Source of the DNA: Paenibacillus cymbidii
GTDB taxonomy: Bacteria; Bacillota; Bacilli; Paenibacillales; NBRC-103111
Direction: 5' to 3'
Assembly (NCBI RefSeq): GCF_004764705.1
Contig: NZ_SHLX01000005.1
Coordinates: 274,385-338,384, forward strand
DNA length: 64,000 bases
Part shown: positions 16,226 to 24,644 of the stretch, in pieces
Position numbering within the stretch: the first letter of the stretch is position 1
Layout of the letters: the number at the start of each line of letters is the position of its first letter
Program-made: the position numbers and the translations under genes
The notes under the pieces: generated by a model
What the model was told of the DNA's origin: nothing
Databases searched by the model: none
Seen by the model: only the letters and a program-made list of their open reading frames with translations

Positions 16226-18172
16226 CTAATCCAGCGACTTGATTCTCATATTCACGAGCGTAGCCGCAAAAATGACAACGAACATCGAAATTCCCATCGC
16301 GGACGCAACTCCGTAGTTTTGAAACCTTGTCATATTGTAGTAAAGCTCCAACATCGGCGTATAAGTGGCATGTCCAGGGCCGCCCATTGTCGTTAGATAG
16401 ATGCGTCCAAAATCCTGAATCGAACCGATGAAGCTAACGACGAATATAAACTTCAGTTGCGGGATAATGAGTGGGAGATCGATGGACCAGACCCGTCTCA
16501 CCCAACTGCATCCATCCACTTTCGATGCCTCGAAAAGCTGTGACGATATCCCCATCAAGGCCCCATAAAAGATGATATAGGCGCCGACCCACGGAAATCC
16601 GATCAGGATAAGCCCCCAGATGGCCGAATTCGGATCCCCCAGCCACGATCGCGACAACGAGGACAGCCCGACCGAGTCGAGCAATTGATTAATCAATCCG
16701 CCGGATGACAGGATGCCGTCCGTCCAGATGAGCAATATGGCCACGCCCGGCAAGATTCCAGGCAAGTAAAGCATGACGCGCGACCAGTACTGGGCAAATT
16801 TCGAGCGCAAAGCAAATATCAACTCCGCAAAAATAACGGCCGGTATGAGCGATTTCAGCAAATCGGTCACAAGGAACACGAACATATTCCTTGCTCCTGC
16901 CAAGAAGTAAGCATTATCGATCATCGTTTTGAAATTGTCCAAACCTACCCAGCGCTTATACGCGCCAGGCTTGTAATCCATGAATGCGATCAAAAATCCA
17001 TTGAAAGACGGATAATAATTAAAAACAGCGATTAAGCTCAAAGTGGGCAATAAAAGCAAGTAAGATATTTTGTGTTTGTAGAGTACGCTAGCCAACCGCG
17101 AGCAAATGGAAACGACTCTCTTTCGCACCCTTGGCGTTGCGAAAATAACGAGTAGAACAAGCGCAGCAGCGAATGCGTACCCCAAATAACGCAGGATCGA
17201 TTGTATCCGAGCCGATGCCGCCCGCTGATCCATGTCTTCAATTGAATAGGACAGTACACGATTGTCCGCACTCAGATACGTGAAACGATCCGGCTCGAAC
17301 GACGGACTGAATTGGCTGACGGTTTCAGGAAGTTTTGTGCGGGACAGCTCTTTGCCGTTTCCGTTCAGCACAATGACGGTTCCATCAGATACCGCAGCGA
17401 TCAAAAGATCGTGTTCCTTTGAAAATACGATGGATGTCAACGGACTTCCCGTATTCACTTTCCAGGAAAGCCGAAGCTCATTGTCAAAGCGGTACACTTG
17501 CCCCTCGCGGTCCGCCACATACAAAGACCCGGTCGTTTGTTCAAAGAACGCATCTGCAGGTTCATAATCCAGCCCGACGCTTCTTTCGATCTGGCCGGAC
17601 TTGTTCAATTCGTGAATTTCCCCGTTGTTCGTAATAAAGATCGCGTTTGCGTTCGAGTCGTTCAGATAAAGAAACGGAACCGCCGCGCCCGGGTCTGTGC
17701 GATACAGTTCTTTTCCATTCTGATCGTATAAAAAGAGATTGTTTTTTAATGCCGACAGCGAACCTGCAACCGCCATATAATGCACTTCCTTGTCGGCGGC
17801 AATGGCCGTGGGGCGATAACCTACATCTACGCGAAGCAGCTCCTTGCCCTGCTCGAGCCCGAGCACATACAGTTTGCGATCATCCGATCCGACCAAGAGC
17901 CGCTCTTCCGTCGCCAGCATGTCATTGACCGCTCCATCGGTTGCAAATTCCCACCTGACCCCATTGCCGTCAAATGCGATCACCTTGTCATTTCGCAGCC
18001 CGGCAGCGAATCCCATTCCTTGTTTGAATGAGACCAGTTTGTTCACATCTGTCCCCGGAACGACGTTTTCTTCTAACGGGGAAAACGTACCTGAAGGCAG
18101 CGCGACTTGCAGCGACAAGGTGGCGATGAGCATCAGCGCAAGCAGCGCTCCGATCCCATAAAGTTTTTTCAC
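16226..18172 (-). CDS. ABC transporter permease (MalF-like) fused to an N-terminal beta-propeller
   Basis: The C-terminal ~290 residues are an ordinary CUT1 permease: ISYLLLLPTLSLIAVF as first segment and EASKVDGCSWVRRVWSIDLPLI as the EAA loop. Ahead of it is an extra ~360-residue region: a signal-anchor segment (KKLYGIGALLALMLIA), then repeated short blades with motifs such as DDRKLYVLGLEQGKELLRV, VADREGQVYRFDNELRLSWKV and AVSDGTVIVLNGNGKELS. These resemble PQQ/WD40-like propeller repeats. A further membrane segment (YLGYAFAAALVLLVIFA) leads back inside, so the propeller should lie outside the membrane. I chose GTG at 18172 because GAGGAG lies six bases before it; an ATG at 18238 is the longer alternative but falls within the hairpin at 18202-18242. 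Confidence 0.88.
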   Translation of the reverse strand: MKKLYGIGALLALMLIATLSLQVALPSGTFSPLEENVVPGTDVNKLVSFKQGMGFAAGLRNDKVIAFDGNGVRWEFATDGAVNDMLATEERLLVGSDDRKLYVLGLEQGKELLRVDVGYRPTAIAADKEVHYMAVAGSLSALKNNLFLYDQNGKELYRTDPGAAVPFLYLNDSNANAIFITNNGEIHELNKSGQIERSVGLDYEPADAFFEQTTGSLYVADREGQVYRFDNELRLSWKVNTGSPLTSIVFSKEHDLLIAAVSDGTVIVLNGNGKELSRTKLPETVSQFSPSFEPDRFTYLSADNRVLSYSIEDMDQRAASARIQSILRYLGYAFAAALVLLVIFATPRVRKRVVSICSRLASVLYKHKISYLLLLPTLSLIAVFNYYPSFNGFLIAFMDYKPGAYKRWVGLDNFKTMIDNAYFLAGARNMFVFLVTDLLKSLIPAVIFAELIFALRSKFAQYWSRVMLYLPGILPGVAILLIWTDGILSSGGLINQLLDSVGLSSLSRSWLGDPNSAIWGLILIGFPWVGAYIIFYGALMGISSQLFEASKVDGCSWVRRVWSIDLPLIIPQLKFIFVVSFIGSIQDFGRIYLTTMGGPGHATYTPMLELYYNMTRFQNYGVASAMGISMFVVIFAATLVNMRIKSLD

Positions 18173-18201
18173 GTTTGGCTCCTCGTCTTTCCGTAACATC
18201 A

Positions 18202-18242
18202 CGGCATGCGCCGATCTGGACCATCCAAATCGGCGCATGCCG
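18202..18242 (-). terminator. Perfect intercistronic hairpin behind the binding-protein gene
   Basis: A 14-base perfect inverted repeat (CGGCATGCGCCGAT and its complement) encloses a 13-base loop. There is no T-run after it on the minus strand. Hairpins at this position, between the first and second gene of binding-protein-dependent importers, commonly protect the upstream mRNA or reduce read-through so that the binding protein is made in excess. Confidence 0.6.
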
Positions 18243-18263
18243 CCTCCTCGCGATCAACGTCTA

Positions 18264-19892
18264 TTATTTCGCCGGGTTCTTGCTGACAGTATCGAGCGCA
18301 TCTGGACGATACTTTTTCAGTTCCAGCCATCTTGGAATGGTTTTCACTAACGATTGCTGCAAGGAGTTCGTGAATGTATCCAAGTCGATCTTCCCGAAGA
18401 AAAATTGCTGCGACAAATCCTGGAATTCCCGCACGCTCTGCTGCTCGTCGTTCAAGCCGCGGGAGAAAATAATCAACGGGTTGCGATTGAATCTGCTGTT
18501 GTCCACCTCGAGCGCCATCGGGCCGAGCGTGTCTTTCCACTTTTGCGGAAGCTCGACGCCATAGACGAGAACCGAACCGCTAGGCGCCACATTGGCATCG
18601 CTCAAAGCCGCAAACCGCACTTTCTGCCCTTCCGGAGAAGCGAAGAACATCAAGAAGTCCATATTGAGATTGTTTTGTTCCTTGCTCTTGTTGATGGCTC
18701 CCATGAATCCGAGGTTTCCCGCTTGCTTGCGTACATATTGGACCGCCGTTTCCTTGTCTGTCATCGGCGGATCCCAGAAATAACCCAATTCAAATTTATT
18801 GGCTTGGTTTTTCATCACGTTTTCGAAATTGGCGGCAAACGAAGACAAGTCGATATACATAGCCGCTTTCCCTTGAATAAACATATCCTGGGCCTTTTTG
18901 CTATCTACCTCGAAGAACGTTTTATCGCCGGTATACTTGGGAATCAGCTTGTTGAAATTGCTGTACATGGCCTTCGTTTTCGGGTTGGCGGCTCCGATTT
19001 CGCCGCTCTGCAGCGCTTTGACCACCTTAAGCGTATTGAAGTTCGCTTTCTCGTCATTAAATTTGTCTTTCACGTCAAATTTCCAATTGCCGTCGATTTC
19101 CGGGTCGAAACAATAATCGTCTTTCGTACAGTGGAACTTCTCCTCCATGTCCTTCCAATACTGGTCATTGTATCGAAGGAGCAGCCAGCCCATGGTGCCG
19201 GTCCAGAAACTTTCGGCATTTCCGGGAAGGGCGATCGGTTGATAGCCTTTATCCAGTATTTTTTGCGAAACTTGAATCAGTTCATCCCAATTGGTCGGTG
19301 GAGTTACGCCGGCATCCTTAAAGATGTTTTTGTTGTAGAACCACGGAATTTGAAACGAGTCGATACTGAGCGTATACGTTTCGCCATGGGGACCATTTGG
19401 AGTGTATGCGGCCTTATCCATCATTTCTTTCCAGTTCTTTTTCCCGTATGGATTCGTCTTGTTCAGGTATGCGCTGAAATCGACAAATTTGTTTTCGCCG
19501 AAATAGCTGGCTGCCGTATTATTGACGACTATATCCGCCGATGTATTCCCACCCGCAATTTGCGCGTTCAACCAATCGGCATATGTCGCGCTGTCCTTAT
19601 CGTCGATGGTGATTTTGACATTCGGATTAATCTTTTGATACGCCTGCGCAATTTTCTCCCAGGCCGGTTTGGCCGTCCCCATCGGAAAACTTAGATTGAT
19701 TGTTCCGCTCAATTGCGCAGTTGGCGTGGCTGACGCGGCTGGCGTGGACTGCGTGCTGCTCGTTGCGCTTGGCGACGGTTTGCTGGAGGAAGCATCCCCA
19801 GCGGTATTCGATTTGGAACAGCCTGTTGCGACTAGAGTCAATGCCAACATCGTCGTGCTGAAGCTCTTCAAAATGACCTTTCCGTTACTCAA
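18264..19892 (-). CDS. Carbohydrate ABC transporter substrate-binding lipoprotein
   Basis: Cell-surface lipoprotein that delivers sugar to the permeases encoded just downstream. A signal sequence ends in the lipobox LVATGC, followed by a Ser/Thr/Ala-rich linker, then a family-1 solute-binding fold (for example LSGTINLSFPMGTAKPAWEKIAQ and GKAAMYIDLSSFAANFE). The start is TTG at 19892, eight bases after GGGAGG; a start further upstream at 19937 lacks such a site. At about 540 residues it is at the long end for the family. It is the first gene of the long minus-strand operon, divergent from the GntR-type regulator. Confidence 0.9.
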   Translation of the reverse strand: MSNGKVILKSFSTTMLALTLVATGCSKSNTAGDASSSKPSPSATSSTQSTPAASATPTAQLSGTINLSFPMGTAKPAWEKIAQAYQKINPNVKITIDDKDSATYADWLNAQIAGGNTSADIVVNNTAASYFGENKFVDFSAYLNKTNPYGKKNWKEMMDKAAYTPNGPHGETYTLSIDSFQIPWFYNKNIFKDAGVTPPTNWDELIQVSQKILDKGYQPIALPGNAESFWTGTMGWLLLRYNDQYWKDMEEKFHCTKDDYCFDPEIDGNWKFDVKDKFNDEKANFNTLKVVKALQSGEIGAANPKTKAMYSNFNKLIPKYTGDKTFFEVDSKKAQDMFIQGKAAMYIDLSSFAANFENVMKNQANKFELGYFWDPPMTDKETAVQYVRKQAGNLGFMGAINKSKEQNNLNMDFLMFFASPEGQKVRFAALSDANVAPSGSVLVYGVELPQKWKDTLGPMALEVDNSRFNRNPLIIFSRGLNDEQQSVREFQDLSQQFFFGKIDLDTFTNSLQQSLVKTIPRWLELKKYRPDALDTVSKNPAK

Positions 19893-20020
19893 TGTTTGAC
19901 CCTCCCAGTTTCCATTCATTGGCGAAAGCGTTCCCAATTGCGATCGCTAATTGGATAAATAGCCTAAATAAATGATAATAAAATTATATTTAGATGTAAA
20001 TAAACTTAATACTAGATATA

Positions 20021-20068
20021 TAAGTCTTTTTAAGTCTTTTTGACAAGAACACTACCATCCATTATAGT
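20021..20068 (+). promoter_or_regulatory. Sigma-A promoter of the GntR-type gene with TAAGTCTTTT repeats
   Basis: TTGACA at 20040-20045 and TATAGT at 20063-20068 are 17 bases apart, close to the ideal sigma-A promoter. Two exact tandem copies of TAAGTCTTTT (20021-20030 and 20031-20040) run directly into the -35 box and are candidates for the regulator's own binding site. The same core occurs in a palindrome at 26233-26258 upstream of the second sulfatase gene. Confidence 0.6.
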
Positions 20069-20107
20069 AGATAATAATCATATTCGGTATATATTGAGGT
20101 GTTTGTT

Positions 20108-21199
20108 GTGACAGGTCCGTTGTATAAGCACGTGTATCAAAAAATTAAACATCAAATCCATACCGGGAAGTTACAAGCGAATGCCCCGCTTCCCAATCAA
20201 GTAGAGCTCGCCAAACAGTTTCAGGTTAGCGAGGTTACCGTCAAGCGGGCATTGCAAGACCTTGTGAAAGAAGGGTTGATCGTCAGATATCGGAAAAAGG
20301 GAACCTTCGTTAATCAACAAAATCACCCTTATCTGCCGTTCGCCGAACATGCCGTCAAAACGATTTATTTGGTCCATTCCGCCTATACCGGCATTTATGA
20401 ATTAAATAATGTGTTCATCACGGACATGATTGAAGGCATTATGGAAGTGACTCAGGAGCGTGGCTTGCAATTCCGGATTTGCAATGAAAACGAAGTACAC
20501 GACATTGTGGACCCGCAAGAGTTCGGATTCATCCTGCTGTCCGATTCGTTCGATGTGCAAGTAATGGAGAAGTGGTGCGCGGAGAACAGGCGGATGATCA
20601 ATGTTCATATGTATTTTCCCCATTTGAACATTCCCTTTATTATCGTGGACAATTATACAGGTGGATATTTGGCGACTCAGCATCTTCTATCGCTCCAGCA
20701 CCGCCGCATCGGCATTATTTTACCTGAAGGCAAGCACGGCGACATCAATCAGGAATTCAACTTTCGCTTGCAAGGCTATGCCCTCGCAATGGCACAATAT
20801 CGAATCGAGCAGGATCCTTCGCTGATCGTCAAAATTTCCAGAACAACGAACGCGGAGGATGTCGGATATGAAGGCTGCAAGAAGCTGCTGGCCTTCCAGG
20901 ACCCGCCGACAGCCATTTTTGCGACAACTGATCACATCGCCTTCGGCGCCATTCGTGCGATCAAGGAGCACGGGATGACCGTACCTGGAGATATTAGCAT
21001 CATCGGTTATGGCGATTCCCCCATCAGCAAATATTTGACCCCCAGTTTGTCATCCGTGCAACAAAATACTCGTTTGTTAGGCAAACGGGCAGTTCAAACG
21101 CTGCTGTTTGAATGGGATGGAAAGCCGGATAATGAACGGTTAAAACCGACACTTATCGTACGCGAAAGCACCGCCCTTTCCAGGACGGCGCTGATTTGA
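20108..21199 (+). CDS. Transcriptional regulator, GntR DNA-binding domain with LacI-type sugar-binding domain
   Basis: An AraR-like regulator of about 363 residues. The first ~75 residues are a GntR winged helix (LPNQVELAKQFQVSEVTVKRALQDL), followed by a periplasmic-binding-protein-like ligand domain (KTIYLVHSAY..., IIVDNYTGGYLATQHLL, PTAIFATTDHIAFGAIRAI, ISIIGYGDSPISKYLTPSLSSV). This layout is used by sugar-responsive repressors. The start is GTG at 20108, six bases after GAGGTG. It sits between the importer/glycosidase operon and the SGNH/beta-helix/sulfatase set, and most likely controls both; the inducing sugar is unknown. Confidence 0.9.
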   Translation: MTGPLYKHVYQKIKHQIHTGKLQANAPLPNQVELAKQFQVSEVTVKRALQDLVKEGLIVRYRKKGTFVNQQNHPYLPFAEHAVKTIYLVHSAYTGIYELNNVFITDMIEGIMEVTQERGLQFRICNENEVHDIVDPQEFGFILLSDSFDVQVMEKWCAENRRMINVHMYFPHLNIPFIIVDNYTGGYLATQHLLSLQHRRIGIILPEGKHGDINQEFNFRLQGYALAMAQYRIEQDPSLIVKISRTTNAEDVGYEGCKKLLAFQDPPTAIFATTDHIAFGAIRAIKEHGMTVPGDISIIGYGDSPISKYLTPSLSSVQQNTRLLGKRAVQTLLFEWDGKPDNERLKPTLIVRESTALSRTALI

Positions 21200-21245
21200 A
21201 CACGAGTTCCCCGCTCAAAATAAAATTTCAAGTTCCAGAATCAAA

Positions 21246-21298
21246 CGAAGAAGAGCGACACCGCAACCGTTCCGCGGCATTGCTCTTCTTCTTATTTG
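21246..21298. terminator. Bidirectional terminator between the regulator and the SGNH hydrolase gene
   Basis: A ten-base perfect stem, GAAGAAGAGC (21247-21256) with GCTCTTCTTC (21282-21291), lies between the converging ends of the two genes and is followed by a T-rich stretch on the plus strand. Confidence 0.65.
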
Positions 21299-21316
21299 CG
21301 GGACATCAGAGAAAAG

Positions 21317-22315
21317 CTAATTTCCGAGCAGATTAACGAAGGCAGAAAAATAGAGATAATGTCCATAATCGTTCGGATGGTTAACATTATTCTGAAGCAG
21401 GCTTTCCGACGTCTTACCTGCAGCCAGCTCCAGTTTCCATATCGGTTGAACGTCTGCGACACCTATTCCATAATGTTCGCCGAGCCGGCGTATTACATCG
21501 GCATATTCGTCCATTCTCCCGCTTGTATAGCACCATAGAGGGTTGGGCTCACAAGGAGTTACCAGCAGAATATCCGTGTCCCCGTTTGACCGAATGGTTT
21601 CGATCATATGTCTGAGATTTCGTTCAAAATCCGATGGAGGAACGCCAACACTGTGCTCGTACTGGTTCTGGTCGTTCATCCCGTAACCGATAGAGACGAG
21701 ATCCGGCTGCAGAGGGACAACATCGCTTGCCGCTCTGCTTGCTCCTCCTTCACTCGTTTCTCCACCTTTCGCTTTATTCACGATTCGGATGTTTCCCTCA
21801 GGAAACAGGTGGCAGAGGTAATCGGCGAAACGGCGGAAGTATGCAAAGCTCTCCTGACTAGCTTCTGCACCGGTGCTGATACTATCTCCATAAACGACGT
21901 AGACAACTTCTTCACCCGTCTGTAGCTTTTTGGTCACTCTCGGAAGAAGAGTCGATAGTTTGTTCATCACACTGGGAATACTCGGATCAGCTTGTTCCGG
22001 TGTATAATCATATTCCGCATAAACGGTGAAAGCACCGTTTTTAAAGTCTGGATATTTCGCATGGTCGAAACCAACCAATCCGTACAATGGATGAATGGAC
22101 CAATCCGCAATGTGACTCCCTGTCAGTCTATGAATAGAAGCGTTGGTATAGTCAACAGCATAATCGAGTCCTTCGACATATTCGATCAAATCAGGGTTCG
22201 CCTTGTCGGCATTGCTGAAGACACGCACGCGTGCCCCCGGCAGGGGGCGTCGTCTTAAGGGCAATGCCTCTTCCTTCACGAATACAAAAGCTTCTGTTTG
22301 TTGTTGAACTCGCAT
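21317..22315 (-). CDS. SGNH/GDSL-type hydrolase (putative carbohydrate esterase)
   Basis: A 332-residue protein with an N-terminal beta-sandwich-like part and a C-terminal SGNH hydrolase domain. Block I is VVYGDSISTGAEAS with the catalytic Ser, block III is GYGMNDQ with the oxyanion Asn, and block V is NHPNDYGH with the catalytic Asp/His. Such enzymes in sugar loci often remove acetyl groups from polysaccharides. No signal peptide is seen, so it probably acts on imported fragments. The ATG at 22315 follows AGGGGG by about six bases; an ATG at 22342 is an alternative. It is the last gene of the sulfatase/beta-helix set. Confidence 0.85.
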   Translation of the reverse strand: MRVQQQTEAFVFVKEEALPLRRRPLPGARVRVFSNADKANPDLIEYVEGLDYAVDYTNASIHRLTGSHIADWSIHPLYGLVGFDHAKYPDFKNGAFTVYAEYDYTPEQADPSIPSVMNKLSTLLPRVTKKLQTGEEVVYVVYGDSISTGAEASQESFAYFRRFADYLCHLFPEGNIRIVNKAKGGETSEGGASRAASDVVPLQPDLVSIGYGMNDQNQYEHSVGVPPSDFERNLRHMIETIRSNGDTDILLVTPCEPNPLWCYTSGRMDEYADVIRRLGEHYGIGVADVQPIWKLELAAGKTSESLLQNNVNHPNDYGHYLYFSAFVNLLGN

Positions 22316-22357
22316 GTGAGTCCCCCCTATTCGATCATCCATTCATGGACTCCAAGG

Positions 22358-24517
22358 CTAGTCCCGCTCGACCAGTACAAACTGTGCGCCCCCAATAGTG
22401 AAGTTGGCATTCGCCCCCGCCGAATTGGCGTTCAGGGAAAGGGTGAGCGTACCTGGACTCGTCACCGTAACGACTCCGACTAGGTTCCATCTGGAAACGT
22501 CCCCCATTGCTTGTATTTGGCTGATGCGCAGTTCAGCCAGCGAATGATCGAACGTAACCAAGGCAGTCCCGGCACTCTTTTTAACAAAAATATCCGTCAA
22601 TCCGTCAACGCCACTACTCCCTTTTGCGGATCGCACATTCGCATAAACATCGAAACGCTGTTGTGACGATACGTAGGGGATGGAAATTGACGCAAGCGGC
22701 GTGTCGACGCCAGCACTCGCCGCCACCAATGCCGCATTGGTGGCCGAATAAAACGGTGACCCAAATGTATTGCCCGTGCCGTTATCCGTATACAATTCTC
22801 TCGTTAAACTTCCATTCGGGCTTACATTCCGCAGATCGTTGCGGTAGACGCGGTTACCGGACGATCCAGCCTGGGCTTCCACCACATAGGTGGTGTCGCG
22901 CCCAATATTGTCATACACTTGCACGTTTTCGGTGCCCGAAGCAAGCACAATGCCTCGGTATTCGTAATTGGCGTTGGTTAAAGAGGTATTGCGAACCAGG
23001 ATGTTGTTCGCTACTATGCCATCCTTAACATTGCTCAGGGCGATCCCGATCCCATTGTTTACAATGTTCGGTCTCTGGTAGATCAGATTGTCTGTGATGA
23101 AAACCTGCTGTTGATCGGTGATGTCGACACCGCGGAATTGGGCATTGATGTGATTGTCCACCAAAGAAACCTGCGGACCGGCCTTGGTTCCCGAAATATG
23201 GCCGAACACCCCGTACTTAACCGCCACGAGGACGCTATGATGAACCTGAACGCCTTCGACCGTATCGAATTCGACCGCTTTTTCCGCGTAATACACCTGA
23301 CAGTTATCCACCTTGAATACCGACCCTTTACCCGCATCCGACGATGTGACTTTGAAGCCGAATGACGAAAGAAGATCCGTCTCCTGGGTGGTGCCATTAT
23401 ACATACCGTTAAAATAAATGTTAGAGAGGTTGACGTTGATCGTTTCATTAGCCCATATGCCGCCGTCCCACCCTGCTACCGAAGGACCGTCAAATCCGGA
23501 CACGTAGGGATCGACCAGACCGTAGATATTGATATTGTCGAAGTGAGCCATCTGACGGGTGCCATTTCCGCGAAGGTGCGCGGGGCGTTCGATGAGTTGG
23601 GCCGACCCGTCCAATTTGATCGCCACCGACGTTCCGGCGGTGTCATTCGTTCTGAAATCAAGATTCTGCACATCGGCAAAATCGGTCAAGGCCTGAGACA
23701 GCTTGATCTCGATCCCGTGTGAGGTCGCATTTTTCCAATACAGGACAGACGCTCCAGGACCATCGCCATAAAGCGTCAAACCGCCGCTCCGTACGGCTTT
23801 TCGGGACAGTTCATACACCCCTTTCGGGACATAAACATCGCCGTTGAAATTGATCGCCGCCTGAAAGGCCTCATCATTCGCCGCAGCCGAATTGGTCGTG
23901 GCCGCGCCAAAGTCGGTGATCGACGGCCTCCTGTCGAATCGGTCCACACGCGCCCAAGCACCCGATGCCCCTGTTACGTCGCTGGAAGGGGTAACATAGA
24001 ATCCTCCCAACGGATCGAAGTGCTGCTTGACAGTAACCGCAGCGGTGCCGGTCAAGTCGATCTTCGTACCGGCAACAGCATTGGCAAAGCTTGTCGCAAG
24101 CTGGAAGTTGTCGGCATCGACCGTTATCACGTAATAAATCGTGTTGGTCGCCAGACCATTGACCGCGCTTGTTGTGAAGAGCGCCATACCGGTGAACAAG
24201 CGATGGGAAACGCTGGTGATCGTGTCCGTGCTGCTATTGACCGCTGAAGATACGATCCACGCCCCGGTAAGGGTACTGGCTACGCTTGCTGCATTCCATT
24301 CGAACAGCCCTCCGCGTCCGTCGCTTTCCTGCAGGTATGCAACACTATCCACCGTGCCATCCAGCGCCAACATGGCCGTGCGATCGGCAACAACGACATA
24401 AGTATCGGCAAAGACGGATTTTTTCGCTAAGGCCCCGGCAATCAGGACAACCATAACAATACTCAACACTTTCAAGCTCATACGGATTCCTTTTATGCTT
24501 TCCTTACCAAAAAACAT
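22358..24517 (-). CDS. Secreted right-handed beta-helix protein, tailspike/pectate-lyase-like
   Basis: A secreted protein of 719 residues. A signal peptide (SLKVLSIVMVVLIAGALA ... VFA) starts it, after AAGGAGG and ATG at 24517. The next ~180 residues, with AYLQESDGRGGLFEWNA and DPLGGFYVTPSSDVTGASGAWARV, are like the part that precedes the helix in phage tailspikes; the region SSTDTITSVSHRLFTGMALF ... NTIYYVITVDADNFQLATSF looks inserted. Then PSITDFGA and VYVPKGVYELS open a right-handed beta-helix of the pectate-lyase-3 type, with many N-rich turns (VDNHINA, ITDNLIY, VANNILV). The C-terminal ~130 residues are a beta-sandwich. It could be a polysaccharide lyase or hydrolase acting outside the cell; the reaction is unknown. 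Confidence 0.75.
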   Translation of the reverse strand: MFFGKESIKGIRMSLKVLSIVMVVLIAGALAKKSVFADTYVVVADRTAMLALDGTVDSVAYLQESDGRGGLFEWNAASVASTLTGAWIVSSAVNSSTDTITSVSHRLFTGMALFTTSAVNGLATNTIYYVITVDADNFQLATSFANAVAGTKIDLTGTAAVTVKQHFDPLGGFYVTPSSDVTGASGAWARVDRFDRRPSITDFGAATTNSAAANDEAFQAAINFNGDVYVPKGVYELSRKAVRSGGLTLYGDGPGASVLYWKNATSHGIEIKLSQALTDFADVQNLDFRTNDTAGTSVAIKLDGSAQLIERPAHLRGNGTRQMAHFDNINIYGLVDPYVSGFDGPSVAGWDGGIWANETINVNLSNIYFNGMYNGTTQETDLLSSFGFKVTSSDAGKGSVFKVDNCQVYYAEKAVEFDTVEGVQVHHSVLVAVKYGVFGHISGTKAGPQVSLVDNHINAQFRGVDITDQQQVFITDNLIYQRPNIVNNGIGIALSNVKDGIVANNILVRNTSLTNANYEYRGIVLASGTENVQVYDNIGRDTTYVVEAQAGSSGNRVYRNDLRNVSPNGSLTRELYTDNGTGNTFGSPFYSATNAALVAASAGVDTPLASISIPYVSSQQRFDVYANVRSAKGSSGVDGLTDIFVKKSAGTALVTFDHSLAELRISQIQAMGDVSRWNLVGVVTVTSPGTLTLSLNANSAGANANFTIGGAQFVLVERD

Positions 24518-24644
24518 CTCAATCCCTCCTTGTATATTGATCGAACTAGTGAAATTGTGCAACTCTCGCCCGCCTCTCATGATAGCGGGTGTTCTTTACC
24601 ACCTCCTTTCGTACAACTTCGTACTTCCAGGTGCTACTGCTTCG

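Noticed and set aside
18354..19694. Long open frame (446 codons) on the plus strand across the binding-protein gene
   Set aside because: It is a shadow of the minus-strand lipoprotein gene: no ribosome site, no recognisable domain, and the opposite strand has a lipobox and binding-protein fold.
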